Below, piece after piece: positions 1 to 7,655 of a DNA stretch of 30,069 nt. Positions within the stretch are counted from its first letter, which is position 1. Each line of letters begins with the position of its first letter. The stretch lies in contig CALJKN010000078.1 in NCBI GenBank assembly GCA_937973585.1, forward strand, positions 1 through 30,069, in the 5' to 3' direction. Below the pieces are notes generated by a model that had not been told where the DNA came from, ran no database searches, and worked only from the letters and a program-made list of their open reading frames with translations. Source of the DNA: an uncultured Helicobacteraceae bacterium (GTDB taxonomy: Bacteria; Campylobacterota; Campylobacteria; Campylobacterales; UBA6016). The translations under genes and the position numbers were made by a program.

Positions 1-1
1 T

Positions 2-133
2 TCTGGATTAAAGATGAAAAATGGGAAAGTTGTCTTGACAAATGGGGGCAGTATATTACCTTTTGGAGCTATTTTAAACGCTGATTTTGTGTGCAAATAT
101 GAATTATTGTACAATAAAGCTTTAAAAATATAA
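2..133 (+). CDS. 3' end of an unidentified gene (partial)
   Basis: An open frame enters from the left edge and ends at TAA (131-133), giving 43 residues. It reads like ordinary protein, with the segment LTNGGSILPFGAILNADF, but I do not recognise a family. A second frame is also open for 27 codons from base 1, so the frame choice is uncertain. The local sequence is more AT-rich than the chromosomal genes to the right, in keeping with the accessory block that follows. Confidence 0.35.
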   Translation, partial: SGLKMKNGKVVLTNGGSILPFGAILNADFVCKYELLYNKALKI

Positions 134-173
134 TTCAACCTTCACTCATAAAATATGCTGTCCCCATTAAAAA

Positions 174-442
174 ATGCATGAACCATCCAAAACTATAAGC
201 GACTACCACTGAACAACTAAAAGCCAAAGAGGCCAAGATGGAGCAGCTACAAAAATTTTCTTGCCAGTGATGACATTATAGAGAAGACGATTTTATCAAA
301 ATCCCCGCTTTTAAGCGTAAAAAAGGGTAAAGTTACCCTATTAATACAGCTCTACAAAGAGCTGATAGTTCAAAAATCAAGGAGTAAAAATGGGGGTAGA
401 TTGTATTTTTACAAAACTAAACCGCGGCGCTCAATCTTATAG
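174..442 (+). pseudogene. Possible frameshifted gene remnant
   Basis: Three protein-like stretches follow each other in three frames: one starting MHEPSKTIS at 174, one from about 199 with the charged helix EQLKAKEAKMEQLQK, and one from about 257 reading FLASDDIIEKTILSKSPLL and running to TAG at 440-442. Single-base shifts, one of them in an A5T4 run near 251-259, would join them into one chain. That pattern suggests a decayed gene, but no family is recognised and the stretches are short, so chance open frames are possible. The end overlaps the start of the 179-aa gene at 390. Confidence 0.3.
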
Positions 443-929
443 CTTGAACTGGTCGGATGTTGGCATGGAGGCTACATTTTTGGGATGCGAGCTTGGTATA
501 GACTCCGCTTTATATATAGCCTCTTTGTATTGTTGGGATCGTGGGAGCTACCAAAGGGTTATGTTGAGAAGAAATAATGATGTCGTTGAGGCCTATGTAG
601 CTGATATCGACGATAATGACAATATGTCATACGGCGAAACCCCCGATAAAACACTAAATTATAATGAGTTTAAAGTTGTCTTGGAGACAGGTATAGAAAA
701 ATTAAAGGCATACCTAGAGGCGGCTTGCATATCTACCGAGGCCATAATAAATAGCATAGATGCGTATTTTACGGAATCAAAAGAGCTAGACAAGGCAATT
801 TCAACAGCTATAGACAAAGCAGAGGATCAATCTAGAGCTTATATCGCAATATTCTCTTTTTTGATTTACGACTCTTTGTTGTTTAATTTAGAACAAAATA
901 ATGAAGAGTTTGAGATTTTTTACGGGTGA
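390..929 (+). CDS. Hypothetical protein, 179 aa
   Basis: The ATG at 390 has a good ribosome binding site, AAGGAG at 379-384. The product is acidic and soluble, with no signal peptide or membrane segment. The second half (about residues 95-160) looks helical (ETGIEKLKAYLEAAC, SKELDKAISTAIDKAEDQ). I recognise no domain. It lies upstream of a small helix-turn-helix gene and a phage-type replication gene, so it is probably cargo or a regulator of the same mobile element; that is inferred from position only. Confidence 0.55.
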   Translation: MGVDCIFTKLNRGAQSYSLNWSDVGMEATFLGCELGIDSALYIASLYCWDRGSYQRVMLRRNNDVVEAYVADIDDNDNMSYGETPDKTLNYNEFKVVLETGIEKLKAYLEAACISTEAIINSIDAYFTESKELDKAISTAIDKAEDQSRAYIAIFSFLIYDSLLFNLEQNNEEFEIFYG

Positions 930-1053
930 TATGGCTTTTTTGTAAAACACTAAAATCCCGTAATTTTATCCCTAGTCCAACTTCTCCTTTTCTACTACCA
1001 TAACCCCGTCATTGCGCAATAGACAATATTTCACAAACGACAAGGGGAAAATC

Positions 1054-1341
1054 ATGCAAAACACTTTTTCTCTTATCAACATAACACAAGATGATTTGAA
1101 GGCTATTTTGTATCAGTCGGTCTCTTGTCTGATAAGGGAATTTTCGGCAAAGAAAAACGAAGGTGCGGCGTATATAGACGCTGACAAGCTAGAAACGCAA
1201 TATGGCATCAAAAAATCACAAGCCGCAAAAATGCGGATGAATAACGAACTGCCATACTATCTCGTAAAATCAAAAGTGCTTTATAAAGCCGAAGAGATAG
1301 AAGCGTTTTTGCAAAATAACAAAATACACACAAGGAATTAA
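1054..1341 (+). CDS. Small helix-turn-helix DNA-binding protein
   Basis: The frame is open from a TTG at 1012, but I choose ATG 1054 because AAGGGG lies at the right distance upstream; this gives 95 aa. Residues about 45-90 (YGIKKSQAAKMRMNNELPYY, then VLYKAEEIEAFL) match the winged-helix excisionase/MerR-like pattern: a recognition helix, a short beta hairpin restoring a side chain, and a closing helix. Such proteins act as excisionases or small regulators in phages and integrative elements. The next gene starts one base after its stop codon, so the two are probably cotranscribed. A 10-bp palindrome ATTGCGCAAT lies at 1011-1020. Function beyond DNA binding is inference. Confidence 0.6.
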   Translation: MQNTFSLINITQDDLKAILYQSVSCLIREFSAKKNEGAAYIDADKLETQYGIKKSQAAKMRMNNELPYYLVKSKVLYKAEEIEAFLQNNKIHTRN

Positions 1342-1342
1342 A

Positions 1343-1606
1343 ATGTCATTCTATATCAAGGGTAAGTTGCTAGGCGTATATCAATCCCCAGACTTTACAA
1401 ACAAGGAGACGGGAGAGACGAAAGCAGGAAAGAGCAGGGGGCAGATAATGATAGTCCAAAAGCTATCAAATGGCGAGAGCAAAAGCGAGCTGGTGGATTT
1501 GACGATACCGAAAGAAAAAGCGTTGCCTCTAAAGACTAAGGTCGGGCAAGATGTAGAAGTCGAGATTGGCATAATTGCCAAAGATATATCTTTCTACGGG
1601 CTTTAA
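1343..1606 (+). CDS. Possible phage single-stranded DNA-binding protein, 87 aa
   Basis: ATG 1343 follows the previous stop almost directly, with AGGAAT as ribosome binding site. The 87-aa product is beta-rich and charged, with alternating strands (KSELVDLTIPKEKA, VGQDVEVEIGIIAKD), which would fit a small OB-fold. In filamentous phages a small ssDNA-binding protein is encoded next to the rolling-circle initiator, and that is the arrangement here. I cannot prove homology by eye: the assignment rests on size, composition and position. Confidence 0.45.
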   Translation: MSFYIKGKLLGVYQSPDFTNKETGETKAGKSRGQIMIVQKLSNGESKSELVDLTIPKEKALPLKTKVGQDVEVEIGIIAKDISFYGL

Positions 1607-1677
1607 TAGTTTGGCTGTGCGAGCAAAGAGAGGGTTGCGGGGAGCAAACTCTATTTGCGAGCCAGCCTCAAAGTCAA

Positions 1678-1702
1678 GGGCATGTAATAGTAACACATGC
1701 CC
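1678..1702 (+). other. Perfect 8-bp inverted repeat (hairpin) before the replication gene
   Basis: GGGCATGT at 1678-1685 and ACATGCCC at 1695-1702 are perfect inverted copies around a 9-nt loop. The hairpin lies in the 138-bp non-coding gap between the small beta-rich gene and the replication initiator. A loose T-rich stretch follows at about 1713-1719. It could be an attenuating terminator, a regulatory RNA hairpin, or part of a rolling-circle origin, where stem-loops commonly expose the nick site. The sequence alone does not decide. Confidence 0.45.
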
Positions 1703-1744
1703 ATTCTACGCCATTTTTCCTCATTGTCTATCTAGGAGAAAAAC

Positions 1745-2797
1745 TTGCCAAACGAACATATAAACTCAAATAACGGCCTCAAAATCGCTTGCGGAATAGA
1801 TACGCTATATTATTTCATCGAAACAAACTATGAATATTTGGAGTTTTACGACGAGCTAAACGAAAAATTAACGCAGATAGATTGGATGCCTAGCGGGCTT
1901 GTGCAAATGGGCGATTTGGGCTTTTATTACCTTGGCGATGCAAAGGGCTTTAGCTATCTAAGCGATATAAACGGATTTTTTCGTGTAGGCTTTAAGCATA
2001 AAGACAAGCAAAAAAATCTGCATAATATACTCATACAACTAGAGAATAGCGGCATATATACACTAGGAATACGAGGCTGTATCGACTATGTAAACGCAAG
2101 TGTGCTTGGAAGGCTGACGGCTGGGCGGCATATCACGAGAGCGGATATAAACTGCTTTATAAACTATGATTTTTCACAATTTAGCCCAAACGACTTTGTA
2201 ACCAAAAAAAGAAAATGGCGCATTATCTCGGACGAACATGGAAGCACGAGACGCACGGAGACTATCTATATCGGGGCTGGTGCTTTGCGGCTAAGGATAT
2301 ATGATAAAAAGCTGGAGCTAAAAAGGAGTGACGAGAAGCAAACGAGGATGTATGGATATTTCCTGCATCACGGTTTTGATTTGCATGAGCCGATAAGTAA
2401 TGTGGAGTTTCAGATAAAACGGGAAGAGTTTATAAAATACGACATAAAAACGCTGGATGATTTTTTGTCTAGTGTGGATAGCCTATTTAAGAGGTTTTGC
2501 GAGGATATTAGCTTGCGATATGTGTATCGGCTGACGGATAGCGAAATAGCAAACGGACACAAAAACAGAGCCAAAATCGTAGAGGCTTGGCAGTATATGC
2601 AAGATAACTTCAAAATCTCGGAGTTTCACGGTGCTGATAGAGAGCTAATCCAAAGACGCAAAGAAAACGAGCCAAAAAGAGCAGAGGATATACTGGGATA
2701 TAAATTTGAAGAGCTGGAAAGTTGGGCTATTAAAAATAGTGTGTTGAAAAAATTTAAGGAATTTGCACCAAATTTTGAAACAAAGTTTGCGAAATGA
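1745..2797 (+). CDS. Rolling-circle replication initiator (Rep_trans / filamentous-phage type)
   Basis: A 350-aa protein starting at TTG 1745, supported by AGGAG at 1734-1738 six bases upstream. The order of conserved blocks fits the replication initiation factor family (PF02486) of filamentous phages and rolling-circle plasmids: a block HITRADINCFINYD near residue 132, a strand-turn-strand ending YIGAGALRLRIYDKK near 180, where the tyrosine before DK is the expected nicking residue, and NVEFQIKREEF near 220. Such enzymes nick one strand at the double-strand origin and stay attached through tyrosine. No coat, adsorption or Zot-like assembly genes are seen in the window. The block is therefore either a minimal replicon or the edge of a larger phage lying off the left side. 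Confidence 0.75.
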   Translation: MPNEHINSNNGLKIACGIDTLYYFIETNYEYLEFYDELNEKLTQIDWMPSGLVQMGDLGFYYLGDAKGFSYLSDINGFFRVGFKHKDKQKNLHNILIQLENSGIYTLGIRGCIDYVNASVLGRLTAGRHITRADINCFINYDFSQFSPNDFVTKKRKWRIISDEHGSTRRTETIYIGAGALRLRIYDKKLELKRSDEKQTRMYGYFLHHGFDLHEPISNVEFQIKREEFIKYDIKTLDDFLSSVDSLFKRFCEDISLRYVYRLTDSEIANGHKNRAKIVEAWQYMQDNFKISEFHGADRELIQRRKENEPKRAEDILGYKFEELESWAIKNSVLKKFKEFAPNFETKFAK

Positions 2798-2810
2798 TGT
2801 TTTTAGAAGT

Positions 2811-2829
2811 GTACCCTTTGGCGTACCCT
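2811..2829 (+). repeat. Tandem GTACCCT repeats beside tRNA-fMet, possible integrase arm sites
   Basis: GTACCCT occurs at 2811-2817 and 2823-2829 with a 12-bp period, between the replication gene and the 3' end of tRNA-fMet. Short tandem repeats with a GTAC core next to a tRNA 3' end resemble the arm-type binding sites of tRNA-targeting tyrosine integrases. No integrase is present in this window, so this is a suggestion only. Confidence 0.3.
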
Positions 2830-2876
2830 GATGATTTTTCAGATTTTTAAGAAGTGGCTTGAAGTCCGATGAAATA

Positions 2877-2953
<77 letters not shown>

Positions 2954-2984
2954 ATAACCAAAGAAAAGTGAAAGCTCAAATAGG

Positions 2985-3058
2985 TGGCTGGGGTACAAGG
3001 ATTCGAACCTCGGTTAGATGGACCAAAACCACCTGTCCTACCACTAGACGATACCCCA
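2985..3058 (-). tRNA. tRNA-Gln (anticodon TTG)
   Basis: A 74-nt cloverleaf on the minus strand begins TGGGGTATCGTCTAG and ends with an encoded CCA. The anticodon stem GGTGG/CCATC encloses the loop TTTTGGT, giving anticodon TTG (glutamine). The T-arm GGTTCGAATCC is standard. It is the first gene behind the promoter at 3077-3105 and precedes tRNA-fMet. Confidence 0.95.
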
Positions 3059-3076
3059 ATCACTTTTGAGGCCGTA

Positions 3077-3105
3077 ATTCTATCATAAGTTAACCGCTTT
3101 GTCAA
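3077..3105 (-). promoter_or_regulatory. Sigma-70 promoter of the tRNA-Gln/tRNA-fMet unit
   Basis: On the minus strand TTGACA (3105-3100) and TAGAAT (3082-3077) are separated by exactly 17 bp. Transcription would start near 3070, about 12 bases before tRNA-Gln. This is an unusually complete -35/-10 pair for this group, as expected for stable RNA. Confidence 0.85.
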
Positions 3106-3152
3106 CTAAAAAACGATAAATTTCGTATAATAATTGGACAATCGGAGATAAA

Positions 3153-4175
3153 ATGCCTATAAATAGAGTTTTGGAAGCCATAGAAGAGATAAAAAAGGGA
3201 AATATGGTCGTTATGATGGACGACGAGGATAGGGAAAACGAGGGTGATTTGGTCTACGCCTCGATATTTTCCACCCCCGAAAAAGTAAATTTTATGGCGA
3301 GCGAGGCAAAGGGGCTAATCTGTGTCTCAATAACCAAGGCCGATGCAGATAGGATGGGGCTACGTCCGATGGTTGCAAAAAACAGCTCTTCGCATGAGAC
3401 CGCCTTTACCGTCTCCGTCGATACAAAAGGGTGTGCGACGGGGATTTCCGCATATGAGCGAAACGACACGATAAAACTGCTAGCCAGCTTAGATAGCACG
3501 CCGGATAGTTTTGAGATGCCGGGGCATATCTTTCCGCTGATAGCAAAAGACGGCGGCACACTCGTTAGAACCGGACATACCGAGGGTTCTATAGATATTT
3601 GTAGACTTGCGGGGGTCTATCCTAGCGGTACGATATGCGAGATTATGAAAGAGGACGGGACGATGGCCAGACGGGATGATCTGGAACTATTCGCCAAAAA
3701 ACACGACCTAAAAATCGTTTTTGTCTCCGACATTATCGAGTATAGGCTAAAAAGGGAGAAGCTAGTAAGAGAGATAACATCAAAAGCCTCGGTATTTATG
3801 GGCAAAGATGCAATCCAAAAGAGCTTTGAAGACCACGCCGGAAAGGTTCACACCGCTTTTGTATTCGGTACCCCGACAGAGAGCGCAAACGTCAGATTCA
3901 ATAACATCTCAACCGATATAGAGTTGCTTTCCAATGATGCAAAGTTTACGTCGCTTATCAGAAGCGTAGACTTGTTGTCGAGAGAGGGTGGGGTGATGGT
4001 GTTTTTGGATGCCGGATATCCGGAGCACTCAGAGGTAAAAGAGTTTGGGGTAGGTGCTCAGATACTCTCTCTTTTGGGTATAAAACGGATAAACCTCCTC
4101 ACCCACTCCAAAAACAAAGAGTTCATCGGTATCTCCGGCTTTGGTCTTAGCATAGAAAGCAGGACGGAGGTCTAA
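3153..4175 (+). CDS. ribBA: 3,4-dihydroxy-2-butanone 4-phosphate synthase with degenerate GTP cyclohydrolase II domain
   Basis: The 340-aa product starts at ATG 3153 behind GGAG. Residues 1-200 are a clear DHBP synthase: the acidic block DDEDRENEGDL near 23-33, the phosphate and metal region RTGHTEGS near 139-146, and YERNDTI near 101. It converts ribulose 5-phosphate to the four-carbon precursor of riboflavin. The second half (about 205-340) keeps the length and fold order of GTP cyclohydrolase II (LLSREGGVMVFLDAG, VGAQIL, THS) but lacks the three zinc cysteines and the usual R-x-HSEC block, so cyclohydrolase activity is unlikely. A RibBA with a dead second domain is familiar from Helicobacter and relatives. 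A 44-bp repeat covers the last codons and the stop. Confidence 0.88.
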   Translation: MPINRVLEAIEEIKKGNMVVMMDDEDRENEGDLVYASIFSTPEKVNFMASEAKGLICVSITKADADRMGLRPMVAKNSSSHETAFTVSVDTKGCATGISAYERNDTIKLLASLDSTPDSFEMPGHIFPLIAKDGGTLVRTGHTEGSIDICRLAGVYPSGTICEIMKEDGTMARRDDLELFAKKHDLKIVFVSDIIEYRLKREKLVREITSKASVFMGKDAIQKSFEDHAGKVHTAFVFGTPTESANVRFNNISTDIELLSNDAKFTSLIRSVDLLSREGGVMVFLDAGYPEHSEVKEFGVGAQILSLLGIKRINLLTHSKNKEFIGISGFGLSIESRTEV

Positions 4176-4199
4176 CCCCTCTGCCGCTTTATGCGGCTA
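4156..4199 (+). repeat. 44-bp direct repeat, copy 1 (covers the ribBA stop)
   Basis: This copy begins in the last codons of ribBA (AAAGCAGGACGGAGG), includes the stop TAA and ends in the stem-loop GCCGCtttatGCGGC. An identical 44-bp copy starts at 4268, exactly 112 bp later. The intervening DNA (4200-4267) is GC-rich, holds another imperfect stem (GCCGACCGGA / TTCGGGGCGGC), then an AT run. The layout suggests a tandem duplication of the ribBA 3' end or a small palindromic element that carried it. Confidence 0.9.
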
Positions 4200-4267
4200 G
4201 CTTTAGCGGCACAGCGCCTAGCGTAGCCGACCGGACTTTGTTCGGGGCGGCGTGACAATAAAAATTA

Positions 4268-4311
4268 AAAGCAGGACGGAGGTCTAACCCCTCTGCCGCT
4301 TTATGCGGCTA
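4268..4311 (+). repeat. 44-bp direct repeat, copy 2 (ends at the stop of the minus-strand gene)
   Basis: The second copy is identical over 44 bp and again contains the sequence of the last ribBA codons, now non-coding, and the GCCGCtttatGCGGC hairpin. Its last three bases (CTA, 4309-4311) are the TAG stop of the convergent PLP-enzyme gene. The hairpins may end transcription from both sides. Confidence 0.9.
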
Positions 4312-5181
4312 ACTCCACCCCTTATATCTATACCGCTCCAGTTGGGTTTTATTGCCCAGTGTGCCGCCGGAGTGGACAAATATCGTATCCCTCCCTCGAA
4401 AAAACTCCATATTTTCCGATATCGTGAGCCAGCACTTTGCGTCGTATATGAGGTCAAACTCCACCCCTCCGTCTAAAAGCTCTTTGTAGATTTCGATGAG
4501 CCTCTTGTGCGGCGAGGCAAACGGTATTTTTTCGGCACCCTCCAGTATCGTCGGGATTTTTTTGACCCCCAGCCTCTCAAACTCCCGCCTCAAAAACAGA
4601 GCGTCCGAGACGGCGGGGACACATACGCACTCAAAATCCAGATATTCGGATAGGTATCCGGCAGTTGTTCCAGTTCCGGCCGAGAGTACGGCAATCGGAT
4701 TTTTTAGTGCGTGGCTTTTTGCATATTCGTTTAGCTCGTCCGCCAACATCCGAACACCCTCTTTTGCGTATTCGTCGGCCCCCCCTTGTCTGATGAGTAT
4801 TGCCCCTTCCGGCTGGTTATTTAGCAGATTCGATATCGTCTCATCGTATGCTTTGTGCTCTAGCTCTACCAGTTTCATCCCGTTTTCGAGAGCGGCCGCC
4901 AGATTTCCGCCTGGGTTTTGTCTCAGGGTGTCCGGCAGTTTTTTTGCATAGTAGATAAACTCTGTATTTTGTTTTTTTGCCAGAGCCGAGAGCGAATACA
5001 TGGCATTGCTCTGCGCTCCCCCGTAGCTGATTACGGTATCCGCCCCAAACCCGTTTGCGGCAAACGTATACAGTTTTCTGGCCTTGTTGCCGTTTAGTTC
5101 AGGGTCTAGGAGGTCGTCTCTTTTTAGTAGCCACCCCCTCCCCAAAAACCGAAAGTCGCAAACCGGAGAGTCAGATAGCAT
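4309..5181 (-). CDS. PLP-dependent deaminase / D-cysteine desulfhydrase family protein
   Basis: The 290-aa product has the hallmark LLKRDDLLDPELNGNKARKL at residues 18-37, where K33 in GNKARK would hold pyridoxal phosphate, and the glycine-rich SAGTGTTAGY near 167 for the cofactor phosphate. This is the 1-aminocyclopropane-1-carboxylate deaminase / D-cysteine desulfhydrase family. The exact substrate cannot be told from sequence; D-cysteine or another small amino acid is likely. At 290 aa it is a little shorter than the usual ~330, mostly at the N terminus. Its ATG overlaps the last 11 bases of the inositol monophosphatase-type gene, so the two are probably translationally coupled. Confidence 0.82.
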   Translation of the reverse strand: MLSDSPVCDFRFLGRGWLLKRDDLLDPELNGNKARKLYTFAANGFGADTVISYGGAQSNAMYSLSALAKKQNTEFIYYAKKLPDTLRQNPGGNLAAALENGMKLVELEHKAYDETISNLLNNQPEGAILIRQGGADEYAKEGVRMLADELNEYAKSHALKNPIAVLSAGTGTTAGYLSEYLDFECVCVPAVSDALFLRREFERLGVKKIPTILEGAEKIPFASPHKRLIEIYKELLDGGVEFDLIYDAKCWLTISENMEFFRGRDTIFVHSGGTLGNKTQLERYRYKGWS

Positions 5182-5947
5182 CTGATGTCAAAAGCCCTAC
5201 AAATTTCTCGTGTATAGCGGAGCTGGAAGCTATTATCCCTTTATCCGACAGAGAGTATTTGCCCCCTTCGGTATTTGAGATTTTCCCTCCGGCCTCTTGT
5301 ACTACCAACACCCCTGCCGCCGTATCCCACGGTTTTAGGTTTATCTCATAGTATCCGTCAAACACCCCTTTTGCCGTGTAGCACAGATCAACCGATGCGG
5401 CACCGAGTCTTCTGACATCTCTGGTGTGCGGCAAAACTGCTTTGATTTTTTGTACGGCCCACAAAAAATCGTCGCCCCCTTCTGATTTTGTATAGGGAAA
5501 CCCTGTTGCTATGAGCGATTTTTGAAGCTCATTTGTATTTGATACGTGGATTTTTTCGCCGTTTAGATATGCCCCGCCACCTTTTTTTGCAGTAAATAGC
5601 TCATCTAGTACCGGATTGTATACGACTCCGTATTTTGGCTCTCCATCCTCCCATACCCCTACGGATATGGCGCAAAACGGTATATGGTGGACAAAATTTG
5701 TAGTACCGTCTATCGGATCTATGATGACGGCGTTTTTCGGTATTTCGCCCCCCTCCCAGCTCTCTTCGCCTACTATGGTGAAATCCGGAAATAGATCTTT
5801 TAGTTTTGCGGTTAGCTCTTTTTCGATAGCTACATCGTATTCGGTCAGCAAATCAACCGCCCCTTTGTAGGTTATCTGCTTGGTTTCCAAAAACCCTTTT
5901 CTAAAAAGAGTGCCGCTTTCTTTTACAATTTGTGTTAATTGGTTCAA
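5171..5947 (-). CDS. Inositol monophosphatase family protein
   Basis: The 258-aa protein carries the three metal-binding motifs of the lithium-sensitive phosphatase family in order: GEES at 60-63, DPIDGTTNFVH at 77-87, and WDTAAG at 207-212. These bind magnesium for hydrolysis of sugar or inositol phosphates; bacterial members are often called SuhB, or may act on NADP or 3'-phosphoadenosine phosphate. The start is TTG 5947 with AGGAAAA upstream. It is the first gene of a two-gene minus-strand operon and is divergent from the PAS-GGDEF-EAL gene across an 82-bp AT-rich gap. Confidence 0.88.
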   Translation of the reverse strand: MNQLTQIVKESGTLFRKGFLETKQITYKGAVDLLTEYDVAIEKELTAKLKDLFPDFTIVGEESWEGGEIPKNAVIIDPIDGTTNFVHHIPFCAISVGVWEDGEPKYGVVYNPVLDELFTAKKGGGAYLNGEKIHVSNTNELQKSLIATGFPYTKSEGGDDFLWAVQKIKAVLPHTRDVRRLGAASVDLCYTAKGVFDGYYEINLKPWDTAAGVLVVQEAGGKISNTEGGKYSLSDKGIIASSSAIHEKFVGLLTSDAI

Positions 5948-6029
5948 AACTATTTTCCTATTTATTTGTTTTTTTAATTTTATCCGTTATTATACAGCAG
6001 ATTAAGCGCTAAAGAGGGTAACCGTAGCG

Positions 6030-7655
6030 ATGATAAACGGAAGTATAATGGCGGAAGAAAATTACGAGTGGCTTTTGGAGCAATACAAAGTTGCTCTGGA
6101 TGTCAGCAATATAGTATCGATAACGGATGCAAACGGGATAATCGAGTATGTAAACGATAAGTTTTGCGACATATCGGGCTATACCCCGCAAGAGCTACTT
6201 GGCAAACCGCACAACATAGTCAGGCATCCCGATATGCCGGCAAAGACGTTCAAGTACGTATGGGAGACCATACAAGCCGGAAAAGTATGGAAAGGGGTAA
6301 TCAAAAACAGGGCGAAAGACGGCTCCGATTATGTCGTTGACTCTACTATTCTGCCGATAAAAGATGGACACGGAATAATCAGAAAATACATCGGGATCAG
6401 GCATGATATCACCCCTCTCATAGAAAAAGAGGAGCTAATCGAGAGACAGACAAAAGACCATCTAACAGGTCTTTGGAACAAGGTAAAGCTCCTTGAGGAT
6501 CTGGACGGTTGCGAATTTCCGATATTTACGATTCTAAACGTAGATGCTTTTTCTGAAATTAATGATTTTTACGGCCTTGAGATGGGCGATAAGCTCCTTT
6601 GCAAACTGGCAATTAAGCTAAAAGAGCGTTTTGACGGGATAAGTCATGTCCTTTATAGGTTGCACGGCGACGAGTTCGGAGTTCTTAGTCAGAGTTCGGC
6701 TCAGACCACAGAGCATATGGCACTCGTAAACGAGATGCTGATAGAGGTCAAAAAAGAGCCGATTACGATAGACGGACAACCGATATATGTCAGTCTAACA
6801 GCCGGAAGTGCGTACGAAAGCGAGACGATAGTCGGCAAGGCAAATATGGCTTTGAGATTTGCAAAAAAAGAGCACAAGTTTCATCAGGTGTTTGATCCGG
6901 CGCTCGTGGAGAGGTATAGGTACGGGGAGAATATCGAATGGTCCAACAAAATCAGAAAAGCGATCGAACAAGATAGGATTGTCGCTTTTTTCCAACCTAT
7001 TATGCATATACCGACAGGTGAGATACAAAAGTACGAAGCGCTTGTCAGAATCATTGATGAAAACGGAGCCGTGATACTTCCGCATCAATTTTTGGACGTT
7101 GCCAAAAAATCAAAACAATACCCGTATATCACCAAAAAAATAGTTGAACTGGCCGCAAAAAAAGCAAAAGAGAGCGGTAAAGAGATCTCCGTGAATATAA
7201 CAATCGAGGATATCGAAAGCTCTGATATAGTCTCAACGATAGAAAAAGTCTTATCGCAAACCGATATCGGCAACAAGATGGTATTTGAGATTACGGAGAC
7301 CGAAGAGATAAAAAACTATCACGCCCTCAGAGGATTTATCGAGCTTGTAAAAACTAGATTCGGATCCAAAGTGGCTATCGATGATTTTGGGAGCGGGTAT
7401 TCCAATTTTGAGAATATGTTGGAGCTTGATTTTGACTATCTCAAAATCGACGGCTCTATTGTCGGGAAAATAAGCCATGTGAAACACAGTGAAGTATTGT
7501 TGGATGCGATTATCGCCTTTTCGCAAAAATTGCAAATAGAGACAATAGCCGAGTTTGTCAGCTCAAAAGAAATATATGACATTGTAAAATCAAAAGGGAT
7601 AGATTTTGCACAAGGGTTTTATGTCGGCAAACCGCTGGGGGAACTGGTGCATTGA
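6030..7655 (+). CDS. PAS-GGDEF-EAL cyclic-di-GMP signalling protein with altered GGDEF motif
   Basis: A 541-aa cytoplasmic protein without membrane segments. Residues about 20-130 are a PAS domain of the Aer-like type (DANGIIEYVNDKFCDISGYT, then RHPDMPAKTF), which may bind flavin or heme. A diguanylate cyclase fold follows (about 140-290), but its signature reads HGDEF at 212-216, so the first glycine is lost and synthesis is doubtful. The EAL domain (about 310-541) looks active: EAL at 336-338, SVNITIED, FEITETE, IDDFGSGYSN with D451/D452, and LKIDGSIV. The net activity is probably c-di-GMP breakdown under PAS control. ATG 6048 is an alternative start with GGAAG close upstream. Confidence 0.88.
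   Translation: MINGSIMAEENYEWLLEQYKVALDVSNIVSITDANGIIEYVNDKFCDISGYTPQELLGKPHNIVRHPDMPAKTFKYVWETIQAGKVWKGVIKNRAKDGSDYVVDSTILPIKDGHGIIRKYIGIRHDITPLIEKEELIERQTKDHLTGLWNKVKLLEDLDGCEFPIFTILNVDAFSEINDFYGLEMGDKLLCKLAIKLKERFDGISHVLYRLHGDEFGVLSQSSAQTTEHMALVNEMLIEVKKEPITIDGQPIYVSLTAGSAYESETIVGKANMALRFAKKEHKFHQVFDPALVERYRYGENIEWSNKIRKAIEQDRIVAFFQPIMHIPTGEIQKYEALVRIIDENGAVILPHQFLDVAKKSKQYPYITKKIVELAAKKAKESGKEISVNITIEDIESSDIVSTIEKVLSQTDIGNKMVFEITETEEIKNYHALRGFIELVKTRFGSKVAIDDFGSGYSNFENMLELDFDYLKIDGSIVGKISHVKHSEVLLDAIIAFSQKLQIETIAEFVSSKEIYDIVKSKGIDFAQGFYVGKPLGELVH

Noticed and set aside
1575..1763. 62-codon open frame between the small beta-rich gene and rep
   Set aside because: It starts inside the upstream gene, overlaps the rep start, has no ribosome binding site, and its composition (many Cys, Arg, Ser) is unlike a real protein. 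The hairpin at 1678-1702 lies inside it.
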